A DNA stretch of 64,000 nt from Beijerinckia indica subsp. indica ATCC 9039 (GTDB taxonomy: Bacteria; Pseudomonadota; Alphaproteobacteria; Rhizobiales; Beijerinckiaceae): positions 1,679,501 to 1,743,500 of the forward strand of contig NC_010581.1 in the NCBI RefSeq assembly GCF_000019845.1. Direction: 5' to 3'. The notes under the pieces were generated by a model. It was not told where the DNA came from. It made no database searches and saw nothing but the letters and a program-made list of their open reading frames with translations. A program made the translations under genes and the position numbers. This document shows positions 33,396 through 43,833 of the stretch, piece by piece (positions within the stretch are counted from its first letter, which is position 1; each line of letters starts with the position of its first letter).

Positions 33396-34568
33396 TCAGG
33401 CCTGTGTTGATTTTCTCGGATCGAGACCGAAACTGACGACCAGGCCCAAAGCAATGGCCATGATTCCGAGATAGAAGGGCGAGGCATAGCCGTAATGCGT
33501 CGCCAATATACCGGCCGCCGGGCCGGTGGCGCCCAGAGAGACGTCCTGAAACATCGAATAGAGGCCGAGCGCCACGCCCCGATTTTGCGGCGGCGCGCGG
33601 CCGATCGCCTCGCCGCCCAGCGAGGGAAAGATCGCCGCATAGCCGAAACCAGCGAGCGCGGTGCCGAGGATCGCCATTGCGGGGCCGGCGGCGACGATGA
33701 GCAAGATGAAGCCGCCGAGTTCGAGAAACAAGGCCACACGTGCTACCGGAACACCGCCGAAACGCGTGACGGCGCGGGCGAGAAAGAAACGCAGGCTCAT
33801 GAAGGCCACGCTGAACGTGGTGAGCGCCAGCGGCGCATGTGGCCAGTCGCGGCTCTCGAAATAGAGGACGATGAACGTCATGATGACGCCGAATCCGGCG
33901 CCCGCGAGTGCCAGAGTGAAGCCATAGGGGGCAATGATTTTGAACACATGGCCAGCGCCCATGCCGGCGCCGACCTTGATCTCCACTGTCGGGCGGGCAA
34001 GGCCCAGGATCAAACCAAGAAGAGCCACCGCCACGGTGACAAGGCCGATCGCCACGAAACCATAGCGGCTGGCGATCCAGGCGCCGATCGGTGCCGCCGC
34101 CGCCAGCGAGGCATTGGTCGCGATGCCGTTCCAGGCGATGATCCGGACGGTCTCCTTGGCTCCGAACAAGGCCATGGCCCAGGAAATCGCGCCGGTGCTG
34201 ACGGCACTCTCGCCGATGCCGAGAGCGAGCCGGCCGGCGAGCAGCAGGCAGAGGCTTAAAACCGGCAGAGATTGCGTGGGAACCGAAGCCGCGGTGAGAA
34301 GACCCCCGACAACATAAGCAAGAAATCCGATGATGACGGCGGGTTTGGGCCCGAAGCGATCGGTCATTTGCCCGATGTGCGTGCGGCTCGCAATGGTCGA
34401 GATATAGAGCGTCGAAACCGCGAGGCCCGCCCAGAAAGCGCCGAGACCGAGATTACGATCGACATAGGTCGGCAGCACGGCCAGGGGCAATCCGACAGCC
34501 AGAAAGCCGAGGAAGGTGAAGGCCACGACCGAGACGAGGCGCAAGGTGCCGATAAGGGAGGGAGACAT
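33396..34568 (-). CDS. MFS transporter
   Basis: The 390-residue protein has 12 predicted membrane helices (e.g. LVSVVAFTFLGFLAVGLPLA, VIIGFLAYVVGGLLTAASVP, LGIMAIALGLVVSFGL) and the MFS loop motif GQMTDRFGPKPAVI between helices 2 and 3. It resembles the YhhS/arabinose-efflux-like branch. Substrate is unknown. Start at 34568 is chosen because the frame extension to 34673 is not membrane-like. It is convergent with the coq10-like gene and follows pncC on the same strand. Confidence 0.9.
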   Translation of the reverse strand: MSPSLIGTLRLVSVVAFTFLGFLAVGLPLAVLPTYVDRNLGLGAFWAGLAVSTLYISTIASRTHIGQMTDRFGPKPAVIIGFLAYVVGGLLTAASVPTQSLPVLSLCLLLAGRLALGIGESAVSTGAISWAMALFGAKETVRIIAWNGIATNASLAAAAPIGAWIASRYGFVAIGLVTVAVALLGLILGLARPTVEIKVGAGMGAGHVFKIIAPYGFTLALAGAGFGVIMTFIVLYFESRDWPHAPLALTTFSVAFMSLRFFLARAVTRFGGVPVARVALFLELGGFILLIVAAGPAMAILGTALAGFGYAAIFPSLGGEAIGRAPPQNRGVALGLYSMFQDVSLGATGPAAGILATHYGYASPFYLGIMAIALGLVVSFGLDPRKSTQA

Positions 34569-34687
34569 GGGATCTTTTGTGAGAAAGCACCGAATCGATC
34601 CATAAACTGGGCCAATGCCGGATCCGATGCTTTGATGATAGGAAGCCGTCTTCCTATACGCCCCAATGGTCAAGAATTATTGTCGGC

Positions 34688-35191
34688 TCAGGCCACGGCT
34701 TCGAACAACAAATCGAGAGCGACGCCGATTGCGGCGAAACGGATCGCGTCGCGGCTGATCGCGCCGAATCGTTTGACGCGCGTGACGGTGGGGCGTCCCT
34801 TGCGAGCGCAGCCGAAATGCACCAGGCCGACCGGTTTTGCGGCGCTGCCGCCGCCAGGTCCTGCAATGCCGGTGACGGCAACCGCGACATCGGCTTTGGA
34901 ATGGAGGAGGGCCCCTTCAGCCATCGCCCGCGCTGTTTTCTGGCTGACGGCGCCAAAGCCCGTAATCACGGCCTCCGGCACGCCGAGACATTCTTGCTTG
35001 GCGGCATTGGAATAAGTGACGAAGCCGCGTTCGACGACATCCGAGGAGCCAGCGATTTCCGTCAGCAGTCCGGCCACGAGGCCGCCGGTGCAGGATTCGG
35101 CCGTTGCCAGCATCAAGCCCTGATCCCGATAGAGGGCAAGCAGATTTTCCGCGCGGGTGAGAAGAGCTTTCGGAAAAGGTGAGAGACTCAT
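34688..35191 (-). CDS. pncC: CinA family protein, nicotinamide-nucleotide amidohydrolase
   Basis: The 167-residue protein is the CinA C-terminal domain alone: LATAESCTGGLVAGLLTEIA with the catalytic Ser, FVTYSNAAKQECLGVPEA, AVAVTGIAGPGGG. These enzymes deamidate NMN to nicotinic acid mononucleotide in pyridine nucleotide recycling. The gene overlaps the upstream HAD gene by 4 bases (ATGA). Confidence 0.93.
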   Translation of the reverse strand: MSLSPFPKALLTRAENLLALYRDQGLMLATAESCTGGLVAGLLTEIAGSSDVVERGFVTYSNAAKQECLGVPEAVITGFGAVSQKTARAMAEGALLHSKADVAVAVTGIAGPGGGSAAKPVGLVHFGCARKGRPTVTRVKRFGAISRDAIRFAAIGVALDLLFEAVA

Positions 35192-35916
35192 AGCGGCAGC
35201 CAGCGTAGAGGAGGTGCTTTGCCTAGCACACTGATAAAGCTTTCATAATCGAGATAATTTTCGATGACGTGAGCAGCACCTTCAGCTTGTAGGCGTGAGG
35301 CCTGAATCCCAGTCCCAATCCCAATAAAGCCGTAGTCGAGCGTCCGTGCTGTAGCCATATCCCATAATCCATCTCCAACCAAGACGGTCTGCTGGAACGA
35401 AGACGACGCACGTTTTGCCGCCAGGGAAAAAATGATTTTCCGCTCGATACTGTCTTCAGCGGATGCAAAGGGAAAATCATTGATCGCAAGTCCAGCCGCG
35501 GAGAGCTTGACTTGGATCGGTTCTTTCCAGGCACCCGTAGCGATGGCAATTGTAAATCTAAGATCTGCTTTCAACTTAGCCAGCATATCGGCCGCACCCG
35601 CGACTTCAACGAGACAGCCTTTGTCCTGTGCAATTTTAGATTTCAACCGGCTGACAAAAAGATCGTGAAATGAGCGAAGCTCATGATCAGTCGGTGAACG
35701 CCCGCAATAACGCTGGTAGAGCTCGATTGCGATGCCGGGATCGGTCACATGGAGATAACTCCCCCAATCCGAACTGATGCTCTCGATGCCGAGATGATCG
35801 GCGAATGCCGTAACATAACACTCGGCTTCCAGGGCCATCGACTGAATGAGCGTGCCATCGACGTCGAAAATAACCAAGGTCTTTGAAAGATCGTTATTTT
35901 CGTGCATTTGTACCAT
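35188..35916 (-). CDS. HAD-superfamily hydrolase
   Basis: The 242-residue protein has HAD motifs: VIFDVDGTLIQSM (motif I DxDGT), IAIATGAWK (motif II), a Lys before IIFSLAAKR, and VLVGDGLWDMATA (motif III/IV). The alpha-helical cap is after motif I (subfamily I, like phosphoglycolate phosphatase). The coding sequence is visibly more AT-rich than neighbours, with many TTT, AAA and ATA codons, which suggests acquisition. It is translationally coupled to pncC. Start at 35916 or at a second Met (35907). Substrate is unknown. Confidence 0.88.
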   Translation of the reverse strand: MVQMHENNDLSKTLVIFDVDGTLIQSMALEAECYVTAFADHLGIESISSDWGSYLHVTDPGIAIELYQRYCGRSPTDHELRSFHDLFVSRLKSKIAQDKGCLVEVAGAADMLAKLKADLRFTIAIATGAWKEPIQVKLSAAGLAINDFPFASAEDSIERKIIFSLAAKRASSSFQQTVLVGDGLWDMATARTLDYGFIGIGTGIQASRLQAEGAAHVIENYLDYESFISVLGKAPPLRWLPL

Positions 35917-35983
35917 GCTATCCGATTGCGTGTTTCATCAATCTTAGCCTATTCGGAAAGCATGGTATGGGACAAGCTACCGT

Positions 35984-37210
35984 TTAAAGCGGCAGCCTGA
36001 CGGTAGCGAGCGCCAAAGCCGCGATGCCTTCCTCGCGGCCGGTGAAACCAAGCTTTTCCGAGGTCGTCGCTTTGACGGCAACGCGCCCGATCGGGCAGCC
36101 GGTGATTTCGGCGAGACGTTCGCGGATGGCGTCGCGATGCGGGCCGACTTTCGGCCTTTCGCAGACTACTGTTGCATCGATATGGGCAATCATGCCGCCG
36201 CGCTCGCGCACGCGATTGGCCGCCTCGCGCAGGAAGATCGCCGAATCGGCGCCTTTCCATTGCGGATCGGACGGGGGGAAATGACTGCCGATATCCCCTT
36301 CCGCTAAGGCACCGAACAAAGCATCGGTGATCGCATGGGAGAGGACATCGGCGTCAGAATGGCCGATCAGGCCGCGATCATGGGGAATTTTCACCCCGCC
36401 GAGCCAGACATGATCGCCTGCGCCAAGCGCATGGACGTCATAGCCCTGGCCGGTCCGAATATCGGGCAGATCGCGGAGCAGGCGGGCTTCAGCCGCGACG
36501 AAATCCTGCGGAGTGGTGATCTTCATATTGTCGGGATCCCCTTCGAAAATATGGACCTGCTGTCCCATCCATTCGATGATGGCCGCATCATCCGTCAAAT
36601 CATCGGCGCCAGCTTCGGCGGCTTGGCGATGGCCTGACAGAATCAGGTCGAAACGAAAAGCTTGGGGTGTCTGCACCGCCCGCAGGCTCTGGCGGGCGGG
36701 TGTGGCGATAATCAGCGAATCGTCCTCACCCTGGAGATCGATCTGTTTCACCGTATCGGTCAGCGGAACACCCGGAATGGCCGCGCCTCGGCTTTGCGCG
36801 GCCTCAACCGCGCGGCGAATGAGGGCCGGGCTCGAAAAAGGCCGTGCCGCATCATGAATTAGAACGATGTCGGGTGCCTTATCGCGTGCTGCCAAAGCTT
36901 CCAGCCCGGCCTTGACGCTTTGCTGCCGCGTCGCACCGCCAAAGACGGGAGCGGCGAGCTGGCGCGAATCGACATTTGCAACCTCGGCCCGCGCTGCGGC
37001 GAAAAGCGCTTCATCATCGGCATGGATGACCGGCAGAATGAGCGCCTCCGGCAAAGCCTCGGCCAAGGCTTGGATTGTGTGGGCCAAGACGCTGCGGCCA
37101 GCGACCTCGCGATATTGCTTGGGCAAGCCGCCGCCAGCCCGCACACCGCGCCCTGCCGCGACAACCAGGATCGCCACATCAAGGACCGCCACTTCATTGT
37201 TTCGATGCAT
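35984..37210 (-). CDS. ispDF: Bifunctional MEP cytidylyltransferase / MECDP synthase
   Basis: The 408-residue fusion has IspD (about 1-235: [41 protein letters not shown]) followed by IspF (about 240-408: [20 protein letters not shown] with metal-binding Asp and His, [40 protein letters not shown]). They catalyse steps three and five of the MEP isoprenoid pathway. Fusion is common in alphaproteobacteria and Campylobacterota. It is divergent from dusB. Confidence 0.97.
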   Translation of the reverse strand: MHRNNEVAVLDVAILVVAAGRGVRAGGGLPKQYREVAGRSVLAHTIQALAEALPEALILPVIHADDEALFAAARAEVANVDSRQLAAPVFGGATRQQSVKAGLEALAARDKAPDIVLIHDAARPFSSPALIRRAVEAAQSRGAAIPGVPLTDTVKQIDLQGEDDSLIIATPARQSLRAVQTPQAFRFDLILSGHRQAAEAGADDLTDDAAIIEWMGQQVHIFEGDPDNMKITTPQDFVAAEARLLRDLPDIRTGQGYDVHALGAGDHVWLGGVKIPHDRGLIGHSDADVLSHAITDALFGALAEGDIGSHFPPSDPQWKGADSAIFLREAANRVRERGGMIAHIDATVVCERPKVGPHRDAIRERLAEITGCPIGRVAVKATTSEKLGFTGREEGIAALALATVRLPL

Positions 37211-37431
37211 GAGGATCGTTGATCGCCTAGAAATGTGAGAAGAGTGCGAACCCAAGGACAGGAACGGCACAGGTTTCAAGCAAAAAATGAGAGGCCGACC
37301 GATCCTTGTCGTGAAGGCGACGCGCTCACGCCTGGATTTGATAGGGGAGCAATGCAGGGATGCGGCATTTTTGATATGGAATTGAGCATGTTCGTGATTG
37401 CCGCGCTGTATGAAATGATTATAATCTGGGC

Positions 37432-38487
37432 ATGATGAATTTTGCTGATCCTTTAGGCATACAGCGAACAGCAGCGGGCGAGGAGGCCGGCCCTGTGCGC
37501 GCTGGCGCTTTGCGCATCGGTCCCTTGGAGGTTGCGGGCCGAGCCTTTCTCGCGCCTATGGCTGGCATTACCGATCTTGGCATGCGTCGCTTGGCGCAAC
37601 AGTTCGGCGCGGGGCTCGTCGTGTCCGAAATGGTCTCGAGCGATGAATATGCGAAGGGCGACGCCGCCAACAGGCTCAAAGCGGGCGGGCAGGGGATCGA
37701 GCAATCCGTAGTGCAGATTGCTGGTTGCGATCCCGTCGCCATGGGTGAGGCCGCGCGTCAAGCTGAAGGCTCCGGCGCGGCCATGATCGATATCAATATG
37801 GGCTGCCCCGCGCGGAAAGTGATCGGCGGCTATGCGGGCTCCCATCTCATGCGTGATCTTGATCGCGCCGTGGCCCTGATCCGCGCCGTTATCGGCGCCG
37901 TCCGCGTGCCGGTGAGCGTAAAAATGCGTCTTGGCTGGGATGATCAACAAAGAAACGCCGCCGACCTTGGCCGTCTCGCCGAGGCCGAAGGCGTGGCCAT
38001 GCTGAGCGTGCACGGCCGCACCCGCTGCCAGTTCTATCGTGGCAAGGCGGATTGGGCCGCCGTGCGCGCGGTGAAAGAGGCGGTGACAATACCGGTCGTC
38101 GTCAATGGTGATTGCACCGGTCCCGCCGTCGCCTCGGCCATGCTCGCGCAATCGGGAGCCGATGCGGTCATGATCGGCCGTGCGGCCGTGGGGAAACCCT
38201 GGCTTGTGGGCGATATCGCTTATTATCTTGAGACGGGTGAGGTTCGTCCCGAGCCCTCGGCTCAGATTCAGGCCGAGGCCACGCTCGACCATTACGAGAC
38301 CCTGCTTTCTCTTTATGGCACGGAGCATGGCGTGCGGCATGCGCGCAAGCATCTTGCGGGCTATGCGGTTCATCGTCACGCGCCGTCCGATCTCCGGCGC
38401 CGCCTCGTCACCAGTGAACATCCTGCCGAGGTTAAATCCATTCTCCTGTCGCTTGCACGCGACACCTTTTGGGCGGAGGCCGCATGA
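37432..38487 (+). CDS. dusB: tRNA-dihydrouridine synthase B
   Basis: The 351-residue FMN enzyme has the TIM-barrel start [20 protein letters not shown], the catalytic Cys in NMGCPARKV (Cys125), [10 protein letters not shown], and [14 protein letters not shown]. It reduces uridines in the D-loop of tRNA. In alphaproteobacteria (nifR3) it is coupled to ntrBC, as here: the ntrB start overlaps its stop in ATGA. Confidence 0.95.
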   Translation: MMNFADPLGIQRTAAGEEAGPVRAGALRIGPLEVAGRAFLAPMAGITDLGMRRLAQQFGAGLVVSEMVSSDEYAKGDAANRLKAGGQGIEQSVVQIAGCDPVAMGEAARQAEGSGAAMIDINMGCPARKVIGGYAGSHLMRDLDRAVALIRAVIGAVRVPVSVKMRLGWDDQQRNAADLGRLAEAEGVAMLSVHGRTRCQFYRGKADWAAVRAVKEAVTIPVVVNGDCTGPAVASAMLAQSGADAVMIGRAAVGKPWLVGDIAYYLETGEVRPEPSAQIQAEATLDHYETLLSLYGTEHGVRHARKHLAGYAVHRHAPSDLRRRLVTSEHPAEVKSILLSLARDTFWAEAA

Positions 38488-39659
38488 GCGTCCCATCCCT
38501 CGTCTTTCGGGCCAATTCCGGCATACTCGCACCATCAGATTCCATGGCTGCCGCGCCCATCGACATCTCCCCTGACTCCTCCAAACTGCTGAATGCCTTG
38601 CCGCATCCGGTGCTGGCAGTCTTGCCTGATGGCCGGATCGCCGACGCCAATGTGGCGGCTGAAGCCTTTTTCGGCATGAGCCGCACGGCGCTCTGGCAAC
38701 ATCGCCTGGTGCATCTCCTGCCGATCGGTTCGCCGCTTCTCTCGCTCATCGAGCAGGTGCGCAGCCGGGGCGCGGCGATCAACGAATATCGCGTTGATCT
38801 CGGCCTTCCCCGGATCGAGGGGCTCGTCGATATTTTCGTCTCGCCTTTGCCCGATCTGGATGAAGGCGTCGTCATCATGCTGCAGGAGCGTTCCATCGCC
38901 GATAAGATGGAGCGGCAATTGACGCATCGCGGCGCGGCTCGCTCGGTTGCTGCCATGGCCTCCATGCTGGCCCATGAAATCAAGAATCCTCTGTCGGGCA
39001 TTCGCGGTGCGGCGCAGCTTCTTGAGACCGATGCCAATGATAATGATCGCGCCTTGACGCAATTGATCTGCGAGGAGACCGATCGGATTGTGAAGCTCGT
39101 CGACCGGATGAGCGCCTTTTCCGATCAGCGGCCGATCGAACGCGAGGCCGTCAATATTCATGTGATTCTCGATCACGTGAAGAAAGTGGCCCAGGCCGGC
39201 TTCGCGCGGCATATTCGCTTCGTCGAAAATTACGATCCATCGCTGCCGCCTGTGCTTGGCAATCGCGATCAACTTGTTCAGATCCTTCTCAATCTCGTGA
39301 AGAATGCGGCGGAAGCCATCGGCGAGGACCGTCTCGATGGCGAGATCGAGCTGTCCACGGCGTTCCGGCCGGGTGTCCGTCTACAACTCGTCGGCTCCAA
39401 GGCCCCCGTTTCTCTGCCGCTTGAATTCTGCGTAAGGGATAATGGCGCCGGTGTGCCGGAGGATGTTCTGCCTTATCTCTTCGATCCTTTCATCACGACC
39501 AAAGCCACCGGAACTGGCCTTGGACTTGCACTGGTTGCGAAGATCATCGGTGACCATGGAGGGATCATCGAATGTGAATCGCATCCGCATCGCACGACGT
39601 TCCGGGTGCTCATGCCCATGTCCGCCTCCCTGGATGGACGCGGGACCGCACGCGGGTAG
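38484..39659 (+). CDS. ntrB: Nitrogen regulation sensor histidine kinase NtrB
   Basis: The 391-residue soluble kinase has an N-terminal PAS domain ([20 protein letters not shown]), the H-box [20 protein letters not shown] with phospho-His164, and an HATPase domain ([50 protein letters not shown]). NtrB phosphorylates NtrC under nitrogen limitation, under control of PII. It overlaps dusB by four bases, and ntrC follows. Confidence 0.96.
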   Translation: MSVPSLVFRANSGILAPSDSMAAAPIDISPDSSKLLNALPHPVLAVLPDGRIADANVAAEAFFGMSRTALWQHRLVHLLPIGSPLLSLIEQVRSRGAAINEYRVDLGLPRIEGLVDIFVSPLPDLDEGVVIMLQERSIADKMERQLTHRGAARSVAAMASMLAHEIKNPLSGIRGAAQLLETDANDNDRALTQLICEETDRIVKLVDRMSAFSDQRPIEREAVNIHVILDHVKKVAQAGFARHIRFVENYDPSLPPVLGNRDQLVQILLNLVKNAAEAIGEDRLDGEIELSTAFRPGVRLQLVGSKAPVSLPLEFCVRDNGAGVPEDVLPYLFDPFITTKATGTGLGLALVAKIIGDHGGIIECESHPHRTTFRVLMPMSASLDGRGTARG

Positions 39660-39772
39660 GCAGGCGCGAGACGCCGCCCGGCGTCAGGCAGCGATTGCAA
39701 CAAACCACCAATCAAGATGGGCGGCCTTTCCGCCTTGCATCGAGCGCATTTGATCCGAACAAGGAGCTTGCC

Positions 39773-41254
39773 ATGGCGGGCGGAAATATCCTCGTTGCCG
39801 ATGACGATACGGCCATCCGGACAGTCCTGAGCCAAGCCCTTTCTCGCGCCGGTTATGAAGTCCGGGCGACGGGTACGGCGGCCACACTCTGGCGCTGGGT
39901 TCAATCCGGCGACGGTGATCTTGTGATCACCGATGTCGTGATGCCGGATGAAAATGCCTTCGAGCTTCTTCCCAAAATGAAGAAGCTGCGGCCCGATCTG
40001 CCGATCATTGTCATGAGCGCGCAAAATACCTTCATGACGGCGATCAAGGCTTCGGAACGTGGCGCCTATGATTATCTGCCGAAGCCTTTCGACCTGCGCG
40101 AGCTCGTCTCGATCGTCGGCCGGGCGATGAGCGGCCCCAAAAATCGGGTGCATGAGGAAAAGCCCGAGGATCTCGAGGGCATGCCTCTGGTTGGGCGCTC
40201 GCCCGCCATGCAGGAGATCTATCGGGCGCTCGCTCGTCTCATGCAGACCGATCTGACCGTGATGATTACCGGTGAATCCGGAACCGGCAAGGAGTTGGTC
40301 GCGCGCGCGCTGCATGATTACGGCAAGCGCAAGAAGGGTCCCTTTGTCGCCGTCAATATGGCGGCGATCCCGCGCGACCTGATCGAAAGCGAATTGTTCG
40401 GCCATGAGAAGGGCGCCTTCACCGGCGCTAATCAGCGCTCGCCAGGCCGCTTCGAACAGGCCGAGGGCGGCACCCTCTTTCTCGACGAAATCGGCGATAT
40501 GCCGATGGAAGCGCAGACACGGCTCCTGCGTGTCTTGCAGCAAAGTGAATATACGACAGTCGGCGGGCGCACGCCGATCAAGACCAATGTCCGTATCATC
40601 GCCGCCACCAATAAGGATCTGCGTGTTTCGATCCAGCAAGGCCAGTTCCGCGAGGATCTGTTCTTCCGCCTGAATGTCGTCCCTCTGCGCTTGCCGCCCT
40701 TGCGGGAGCGCACCGAGGATATCGGTGACCTCGCCCAGCATTTCTTCACGATTGCCGCGAGCGAAGGGCTGCCGATGAAACATATCGATCCCGAGGCGCT
40801 TGAACGGATGAAGCGCTATCGCTGGCCGGGCAATATTCGTGAGCTCGAAAACCTGACCCGCCGTCTCGCTGCGCTTTATCCGCAGGAGACGATCACGGTC
40901 CAGCTTGTCGATGCCGAACTTGCCGCCGATACGACGACTTTCGCATCTCCCAATCCGCCTTTGCCGACCGCCAATGGTCTGACGAAAAGCCGCGAGCAGG
41001 ATCGTGCCATGACGCTGGCCGGTGCGATGGAGCGGCATCTTTCGGAGATCTTCAAGGCGCATGGCGATCAATTGCCACCTCCCGGCCTTTATCACCGGGT
41101 TCTGCGCGAGCTCGAATATCCGTTGATCTCGGCGGCGCTCAGCGCCACGCGGGGCAATCAGATCAAGGCGGCGGAACTGCTCGGCCTCAACCGCAACACC
41201 TTGCGCAAGAAGGTCCGCGATCTCGATATTCGGCTGATGCGCTCACCACGTTGA
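39773..41254 (+). CDS. ntrC: Nitrogen regulation response regulator NtrC
   Basis: The 493-residue protein has a receiver domain with Asp54 ([12 protein letters not shown]), a sigma54 AAA+ domain with Walker [14 protein letters not shown], the sigma54-contact loop [18 protein letters not shown], and a C-terminal Fis-type helix-turn-helix ([20 protein letters not shown]). It activates sigma54 promoters for nitrogen assimilation. An AAGGAG site precedes the ATG. Confidence 0.97.
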   Translation: MAGGNILVADDDTAIRTVLSQALSRAGYEVRATGTAATLWRWVQSGDGDLVITDVVMPDENAFELLPKMKKLRPDLPIIVMSAQNTFMTAIKASERGAYDYLPKPFDLRELVSIVGRAMSGPKNRVHEEKPEDLEGMPLVGRSPAMQEIYRALARLMQTDLTVMITGESGTGKELVARALHDYGKRKKGPFVAVNMAAIPRDLIESELFGHEKGAFTGANQRSPGRFEQAEGGTLFLDEIGDMPMEAQTRLLRVLQQSEYTTVGGRTPIKTNVRIIAATNKDLRVSIQQGQFREDLFFRLNVVPLRLPPLRERTEDIGDLAQHFFTIAASEGLPMKHIDPEALERMKRYRWPGNIRELENLTRRLAALYPQETITVQLVDAELAADTTTFASPNPPLPTANGLTKSREQDRAMTLAGAMERHLSEIFKAHGDQLPPPGLYHRVLRELEYPLISAALSATRGNQIKAAELLGLNRNTLRKKVRDLDIRLMRSPR

Positions 41255-41369
41255 GGCCGCCTTCGATAATCCGAGCCTTGGCCCCGCCTCGACACCGGGG
41301 CCAAGACTTTTTCATTTCCTGCGCGTTCATTCCTTGTGCGACTATACGGCTTTGAAACCTAAGGGCCTG

Positions 41370-43643
41370 ATGCCTGATCTCGACGTAACGCATCATGCTC
41401 CAGCCTCCGGCGCTTCCAAACTCGAGCGCCGCTGGACGACCCCGCTTGGCGCCTCCTTCGTCCTTCTGGCGCTGGTGACCGCGCTCAGCAGCTTTCTGAT
41501 CTTCGCCGGCTATACGCCGATCCCGGTGAATGACACGATCGTCCTCAGCCTGTTCGTCGCCAATATCGCCAGCATTCTCCTTCTCTTCGGCCTCGTTCTC
41601 GTTGAAGCCTACAGGCTTTATGCCGCCTGGCGCAGCAAGGTCGCGGGCGCGCGGCTGCATTTGCGGATCGTCGCTCTATTCTCGATCGTCGCGGCGGCGC
41701 CGGCCTTGCTCATGGCCTGGGTCGGTTCGGTTACCCTGGAACGCAGTCTCAACCCGTCCTTCATGCAGGATGTGCGAGGCTTCGTGCTCAATACGATCGA
41801 TGCGGCGCGGCTGTTCCGCGAGGGTCAGTGCAAGGCCTTGCTGCAAGAAGCTTCCTTGACCGCGGCCGATCTCGATCGCGCCAAAACCGTGATGTTCGAG
41901 GGACACCGCGAATTGTTTCGCGATTTCTTTGCCTCGCGGGCGAAATTCCTGGGCTTTACCGCCGCGGCGCTCATGAAATCCGATGGCCAGATCGTGGAGA
42001 GGATCGATACTCATGCGGCTATGGGCACGGCGGTGGTGCAGCCGGAACCAAGCGACTTCGAGGATGCTCGCAAGAACGAGCCTTTGTGCCTGATCCTCGA
42101 CGAGGGTGGGACCTTTGTCGCCTTACGGCCGGTTTCGGGATTTCCTGATACATTTCTCTATGTCGCTCGGCCGGTCGATCGTTTCACCGTCGCCTTCCCG
42201 CGCGAGGCTTCCAAGCTCGTTGCGATTTATGATGCCTTCGACAGCCACCGGCGCGGCATTCAGATCGCCTTTGCCGCCATGTTCGTCTCGATCGCGCTGA
42301 TCATGGTTCTAGCGGCAACCTGGCTCGGCCTTTCTTTCGCCAATCAGCTCGTCGCACCGATCCGCCGACTGATCGCCGCGACCGACCAGGTCGCTTCCGG
42401 CAATCTGTCCGTTCAGGTCGCGGTCTATCGTGACGAGGGGGATCTCGCCCGGCTTGGCGAGACCTTCAACAAGATGATCGCGGAATTGCGTCTGCAGCAA
42501 AATCGATTGATCGCCGCCAGCAATCTGATCGATGAAAGGCGTTTGTTTACCGAGGCGGTGCTGTCCGGCGTGCCGGTCGCCGTGGTTGGCATCGGTCCAA
42601 AGGGCCTGGTTACGGTGCTGAATGCCTCGGCCGAAAAACTCGTGCCCATGGGCGCGGAGGAATTGACCACCGTGACAGGCCAGCCGGTTGAGGCTGTGCT
42701 GCCGGAAATCGCGGATCTGTTCAATGAGGCGCGGGCCAGTACGATGCGGCTGATGCAGGGTCAGATCAGCCTTGATCGTGGCGGCCGTGATCGGCTTTTC
42801 AATGTCAGCATCACATCCGAGCCGACCGCGCGGACCGATAAAAGCTATGTTGTGACGCTCGACGATATTACCGATCTCGTGACGGCCCAGCGCACTGCCG
42901 CCTGGGCGGATGTCGCCCGCAGAATTGCTCACGAAATCAAAAATCCCCTGACACCGATCCAGCTTTCGGCGGAACGCCTGAAACGCAAATATGGACGCGT
43001 GATTGTCCAGGATCGCGATATTTTCGATCAATGCATCGATACGATCGTGCGGCAGGTCGATGACATCAAACGCATGGTCGATGAATTTTCTTCCTTCGCA
43101 CGGATGCCCAAGGCCAAACTTGATTCCGATGATCTGACTGATTGCCTGCGCCGCGTCCTGTTTCTCATGCGCGTGGCGCATCCGGACATCACCTTCGATG
43201 AGGATTTGCCGGAGAAATCCGTCATCGGCCGCTTCGACAGGCGGCTTTTGTCCCAGGCCGTGACCAATATTCTTAAAAACGCTGCCGAAGGCATAGCAGC
43301 CGTAGCGGAAACAGAGCAGGGTAACCGGGCGCCGGGCCGCATCCTCCTCAGGCTTCTCGTGCGCGGTGATCAAGCGGAAATCGATATTATCGATAATGGC
43401 AAGGGTTTCCCGCGCGAAAACCGGCACCGTCTGCTCGAGCCCTATATGACGACTCGCGCCGAGGGGACAGGACTTGGCCTGCCGATTGTCGCCAAGATTC
43501 TGGAGGATCACGGCGGATCTCTCGAACTCCTGGATGCGCCTGATGGACAGGGCGCCTTCGTCAAACTGCTTCTGCCACTTGGCGGAGCTCAGGAAAAGGA
43601 ACCACGCGCGCCGGTTGCGCTTCTCTCGATGAACGAGGAATGA
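41370..43643 (+). CDS. ntrY: Sensor histidine kinase NtrY
   Basis: The 757-residue kinase has two N-terminal membrane helices (about 30-90), a third at about 95-115, a periplasmic sensor region, then a helix (FAAMFVSIALIMVLAATWLG), a HAMP domain (SFANQLVAPIRRLIAATDQV), a PAS domain, the H-box [20 protein letters not shown] with His521, and an HATPase domain (GTGLGLPIVAKILEDHGG). It is the partner of NtrX and is reported to sense redox or nitrogen state in related bacteria. Confidence 0.96.
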   Translation: MPDLDVTHHAPASGASKLERRWTTPLGASFVLLALVTALSSFLIFAGYTPIPVNDTIVLSLFVANIASILLLFGLVLVEAYRLYAAWRSKVAGARLHLRIVALFSIVAAAPALLMAWVGSVTLERSLNPSFMQDVRGFVLNTIDAARLFREGQCKALLQEASLTAADLDRAKTVMFEGHRELFRDFFASRAKFLGFTAAALMKSDGQIVERIDTHAAMGTAVVQPEPSDFEDARKNEPLCLILDEGGTFVALRPVSGFPDTFLYVARPVDRFTVAFPREASKLVAIYDAFDSHRRGIQIAFAAMFVSIALIMVLAATWLGLSFANQLVAPIRRLIAATDQVASGNLSVQVAVYRDEGDLARLGETFNKMIAELRLQQNRLIAASNLIDERRLFTEAVLSGVPVAVVGIGPKGLVTVLNASAEKLVPMGAEELTTVTGQPVEAVLPEIADLFNEARASTMRLMQGQISLDRGGRDRLFNVSITSEPTARTDKSYVVTLDDITDLVTAQRTAAWADVARRIAHEIKNPLTPIQLSAERLKRKYGRVIVQDRDIFDQCIDTIVRQVDDIKRMVDEFSSFARMPKAKLDSDDLTDCLRRVLFLMRVAHPDITFDEDLPEKSVIGRFDRRLLSQAVTNILKNAAEGIAAVAETEQGNRAPGRILLRLLVRGDQAEIDIIDNGKGFPRENRHRLLEPYMTTRAEGTGLGLPIVAKILEDHGGSLELLDAPDGQGAFVKLLLPLGGAQEKEPRAPVALLSMNEE

Positions 43644-43833
43644 GACACCAATGGTCACGCTTGCGGCACGCCGTTTTTTTCGTTTCTGTCTGTCTGACGA
43701 ATCTCCTTTTCGCCAGTGGTCGATAGGAAAGCGCATAGCGTGCTGTAGACTCTGATCGGCTCTTTCTAGCGCATCCTCGCCAGCGCATCCCCGAACCAAT
43801 CTTTCCAGACCCCGAGCAACCAGAAATGGGCAC

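Noticed and set aside
39473..41095. Long minus-strand frame opposite ntrC, and others opposite ntrY and ntrX (42309-43895, 43561-45468)
   Set aside because: These are antisense shadows of genes with full domain evidence. They show no family motifs.
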